9,199 bases of DNA from Gammaproteobacteria bacterium. GTDB lineage: Bacteria > Pseudomonadota > Gammaproteobacteria > Steroidobacterales > BM003. The translations under genes were made by a program, and so were the position numbers. The stretch's first letter is position 1. Every line of letters starts with the position of its first letter. The notes beneath the pieces are model-generated. The model did no database searches, had not been told where the DNA came from, and saw nothing but the letters and a program-made list of their open reading frames with translations. Below are positions 6,892 to 9,199 of this stretch, piece by piece. The DNA is taken from the NCBI GenBank assembly GCA_026193125.1, contig JAPHSC010000050.1, positions 1 through 9,199 on the forward strand, in the 5' to 3' direction.

Positions 6892-6953
6892 AGATCGGCG
6901 TCGAAATCAGTAAGACCGCTGTCTCTTTCCCGCCCTTGTTCCGGGAGTATTGC

Positions 6954-7029
6954 GGGGACAGTGACCTTGATTAGAGGACAGGCTCCCTGTTTCACAGACT
7001 CCTCAGTACCAGTTACGGTTACTGTCCCC
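6954..7029. repeat. REP/MITE-like element with inverted ends, copy B
   Basis: This 76-bp element has left end GGGGACAGTGACC (6954-6966) and right end GGTTACTGTCCCC (7017-7029), complementary with one mismatch. The right end extends to a 20-bp match with two mismatches to the direct repeats at 4621 and 4652. A small internal hairpin, ACAGG-CTC-CCTGT, is also present. Middle sequence is not shared with copy A. It lies 11 nt downstream of the stop of the ThDP-enzyme gene and upstream of the transporter gene, so it may end the upstream transcript. Confidence 0.65.
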
Positions 7030-7040
7030 TATCCCGCATT

Positions 7041-8603
7041 TCACCCCAGCTTAAGCGGCGGTACTACGGCCTCGACCAGTGAAGGACCCTTACGCGCGAG
7101 GGCCTCTGCCAGGGCCTCGGTAAATTCCTCGACCGTCCTCGCGGTTCGCCCCGGCACACCCATACCCTGGGCCATGGCCACCCAATCCAGTTCAGGATTT
7201 TCCAGCGACAGCATCGACTGAGCCTTTTCACCGGGCATGCCTGCACCGGTACGCATGAGTTCAATATTGAGGATGGCGTAACTGTTGTTTCTGTATATCA
7301 CCGTCACCACGTCCAGGTTTTCCCGGGCCATGGTCCACAAGGCCTGCACCGTGTACATGGCGCCACCATCACCACTCATGCACAGCACCTTGCGCTCGGG
7401 ACAGGCAATCGCCGCACCGGCCGCCAGGGGCAAACCCTGGCCGATGGCGCCACCGGTCAGGCACAGCCACTCGTGGCGGGCAGCCCCGGCCGTCATCGGG
7501 AACAAGGGCATGCCGCTGGTGGCAGCCTCGTCCGAGACAATGGCGTCCTCGGGCATCATGTTTGCTACTACCGCTGCAACCGCTTCTACCGTCAACGGGC
7601 CCGACTGGGGCGCGGGCGGCACTGCCGCCGGGGCGCGCAGCACCTCGGACCCGGCATCCAGTTTCTCCGCCATCAAGGTCAGGAGTGCCGGCAAATCGCC
7701 GGAGGCATCCACAATATGATGGATGTGGCAGCCTTCAGGGGTGAGCCAGCTGGGCTTGCCCGGGTAGGCGAAGAACGCCACCGGTGGCTTGTTGCCCACG
7801 ATCACCAGGTGCTTGAACTGGGCCATGTAGGCAGTTGCCATCTCGGCAAAGTAGGGAATGCGTTCCACCGGCACCACGCCGGCGCCACGTTGCAGGCGCG
7901 CCGGGAAACAATCCGTGATGAGTTTTGCACCGGTAGTGGCGGCAATACGGCCGGCGATTTCCAGCGTCTCACCGACCAGGGCGTTCCCCCCCAGCATCAG
8001 GGCGCAAGGCTGACCGGAAACCAGCGCTGCCAGGCCGTTGTAAAGCGCTTCTTCGTCGGGCGCGATGAAAGGCGCCGTAGCGGGCACGGGTACCGGTTCC
8101 GGCGCCTGACTCCAGGCCAGGTCCGCCGGTATGATCAGGCTGGCGATCTTGCCCGGTGCCAAGTTGGCCACCGCTATGGCCTCGGCCACGTCCTGCACCA
8201 GGCCCGCGGTGTCCTTGCTCCGGCGAGTCCAGTCACTGACGGATGACACGATGGCCTCAATATCCGAATTCAGCGGCGCATCGTATTGCAGGTGATAGGT
8301 GGCATGATCGCCGACCAGGTTAAGCATGGGCGAACCGGCGCGACTGGCATTGTGAATATTGGCCATGGCGTTGGCGAACCCGGGGCCGAGGTGCAGCAGG
8401 CAGGCTGCCGGCTTGCCGCTCATACGCGCATAACCGTCTGCCGCGCCGCTCACCACGCCCTCGAACAAGGCCAGCACCGGGCGCATGCCAGGGCTGCGAT
8501 CTATGGCCGAAACCAGGTGCATTTCCGAGGTACCGGGATTGGCAAAACAGACCTCAACACCGGCCGCTTCCAGCGCCTTCAATACCGACATCGCTCCATT
8601 CAT
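7041..8603 (-). CDS. ThDP-dependent enzyme, acetolactate synthase large subunit/benzoylformate decarboxylase-like
   Basis: This is a cytosolic thiamine-diphosphate enzyme acting on a 2-oxo acid or an acyl-CoA-derived relative; the substrate is unknown. The 520 residues are shorter than typical biosynthetic acetolactate synthase (about 560-600), and no small-subunit gene is adjacent. The domain order is standard. The N-terminal PYR domain holds NPGTSEMH (22-29) and the cofactor-activating Glu48 in LFEGVVSGAADGYAR; a central domain follows (about 185-320); the C-terminal PP domain holds the Mg/ThDP motif GDGGAMYTVQALWTM (411-425) ending in RNNSYAIL (438-445). By eye the N-terminal half is closest to benzoylformate decarboxylase, with His71 in LLHLGPGFANAM at the place of its active-site His70. 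Mycobacterial IlvX-like proteins of similar length are another plausible relative. AAAGGAA lies 7 nt before the ATG. It follows the 3-hydroxyacyl-CoA dehydrogenase by 57 nt on the same strand, so they may be one operon. Confidence 0.88.
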   Translation of the reverse strand: MNGAMSVLKALEAAGVEVCFANPGTSEMHLVSAIDRSPGMRPVLALFEGVVSGAADGYARMSGKPAACLLHLGPGFANAMANIHNASRAGSPMLNLVGDHATYHLQYDAPLNSDIEAIVSSVSDWTRRSKDTAGLVQDVAEAIAVANLAPGKIASLIIPADLAWSQAPEPVPVPATAPFIAPDEEALYNGLAALVSGQPCALMLGGNALVGETLEIAGRIAATTGAKLITDCFPARLQRGAGVVPVERIPYFAEMATAYMAQFKHLVIVGNKPPVAFFAYPGKPSWLTPEGCHIHHIVDASGDLPALLTLMAEKLDAGSEVLRAPAAVPPAPQSGPLTVEAVAAVVANMMPEDAIVSDEAATSGMPLFPMTAGAARHEWLCLTGGAIGQGLPLAAGAAIACPERKVLCMSGDGGAMYTVQALWTMARENLDVVTVIYRNNSYAILNIELMRTGAGMPGEKAQSMLSLENPELDWVAMAQGMGVPGRTARTVEEFTEALAEALARKGPSLVEAVVPPLKLG

Positions 8604-8660
8604 CTCGTTATTCCTTTGTGCTTTTCAGTGTTACTCGAACCCCGCCTTCTGACTTTGCTC

Positions 8661-9199
8661 TTAACCACGCCAGGCCGCGAAGCTCCCACCTTCAAGCGCC
8701 AGCTTTTTCAGCAAGGTTGAAGGGCGCCAATAGCCATGCGGATCACCATCACGATCAGCGAACTCCTTCATGCGTGCCAATATGCTTGGCAATCCCACGG
8801 CATCGGCATAATGCATGGGCCCGCCGTGGAAGGGTGGGAAGCCGTAGCCATACAACCAGACGATATCAATGTCTCCCGGTCGAAAGGCGATACCCTCCTC
8901 CAGGATACGCGAGCCCTCGTTCACTAGCGGTAACAGGCAACGGTCAAGAATTTCTTCATCGCTGTGTTCGCGCCGCATCACACCCAGCCGCGTCGCTTCA
9001 GCAGCGATCAAGGCCCTTACCGCCGGGTCGGGAATCGGCGAGCGGTTGCCGGGCTCGTAGCGGAAAATACCCGCGCCGGTTTTCTGGCCATGACGACCCT
9101 CGAATGCCAGCTTCAAGGTCACCGCTTCATAACGTTCATCATTCGGGAGGATGCCCAGTTCCATGGCCTCACCAATCACCTTGGCGCGCACGTCCAAAC
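8661..9199 (-). CDS. 3-hydroxyacyl-CoA dehydrogenase (FadB/FadJ-type), C-terminal part, 5'-truncated
   Basis: This is the last 178 residues of a beta-oxidation multifunctional protein or a stand-alone 3-hydroxyacyl-CoA dehydrogenase, which oxidises 3-hydroxyacyl-CoA to 3-oxoacyl-CoA with NAD+. The frame is open to the right edge; the apparent TTG start at 9197 is just the Leu of the conserved GLDV-type segment, so the true start is outside. Visible parts are the end of the first C-terminal 3HCDH domain (ending near GRHGQKTGAGIFRYEPG, residues 34-50) and the second 3HCDH domain (about 78-170), with ILDRCLLPLVNEGSRILEEG, FRPGDIDIVWLYGYGFP and HGGPMHYADAVG. This arrangement is typical of FadB/FadJ alpha subunits, but the hydratase and NAD-binding halves cannot be seen. 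The TAA stop lies 57 nt before the start of the ThDP enzyme gene, with no terminator evident between them. Confidence 0.93.
   Translation of the reverse strand, partial: LDVRAKVIGEAMELGILPNDERYEAVTLKLAFEGRHGQKTGAGIFRYEPGNRSPIPDPAVRALIAAEATRLGVMRREHSDEEILDRCLLPLVNEGSRILEEGIAFRPGDIDIVWLYGYGFPPFHGGPMHYADAVGLPSILARMKEFADRDGDPHGYWRPSTLLKKLALEGGSFAAWRG

Noticed and set aside
7473..8246. 257-codon open frame on the plus strand opposite the ThDP enzyme
   Set aside because: It is a His/Arg/Gly-rich shadow in high-GC DNA, antisense to a gene with clear catalytic motifs.

Overview
The window reads as ordinary chromosomal DNA of a proteobacterium, most likely a marine-type gammaproteobacterium. This rests on the gene families, the Shine-Dalgarno-led and tightly packed genes, the generally high GC, and intergenic repeats ending in GGTTACTGTCCCC that resemble REP/MITE elements of Gammaproteobacteria. 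The taxonomic placement is an inference from memory, not a database result. No tRNA, rRNA, CRISPR array, integrase or transposase gene was seen.

Layout. (1) Positions 1-2602, plus strand: the end of a histidine-utilisation (hut) operon, with a 5'-truncated hutI overlapping a complete hutH by 8 nt. (2) Positions 2620-3594, minus strand: an HSL-type alpha/beta-hydrolase, convergent with hutH and divergent from (3) a helix-turn-helix protein with a lysine-rich tail at 3724-4533, plus strand. (4) Positions 4534-4672: a repeat element with inverted ends and a tandem direct repeat, filling the gap between two convergent genes. (5) Positions 4677-6880, minus strand: a two-gene operon of a 12-TM transporter of the ATP/ADP-translocase-like group (TTG start) and a Tat-signal aldo/keto reductase, coupled by an ATGA overlap. 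(6) Positions 6954-7029: a second, shorter repeat element with the same ends. (7) Positions 7041-9199, minus strand: a ThDP-dependent acetolactate synthase/benzoylformate decarboxylase-like enzyme downstream of a 3-hydroxyacyl-CoA dehydrogenase whose N-terminus lies beyond the right edge.

How the genes work together. HutH deaminates histidine to urocanate and HutI opens imidazolonepropionate; the intermediate step (HutU) is not in the window. The 3-hydroxyacyl-CoA dehydrogenase belongs to fatty-acid beta-oxidation and may share a transcript with the ThDP enzyme. The transporter and exported reductase are probably co-translated, but their joint role is unknown.

The part most worth a second look is the transporter/reductase pair: it is bracketed by two related repeat elements and has visibly lower GC in hand-counted lines than its neighbours. 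No clearly new system was found; the other observations are modest.
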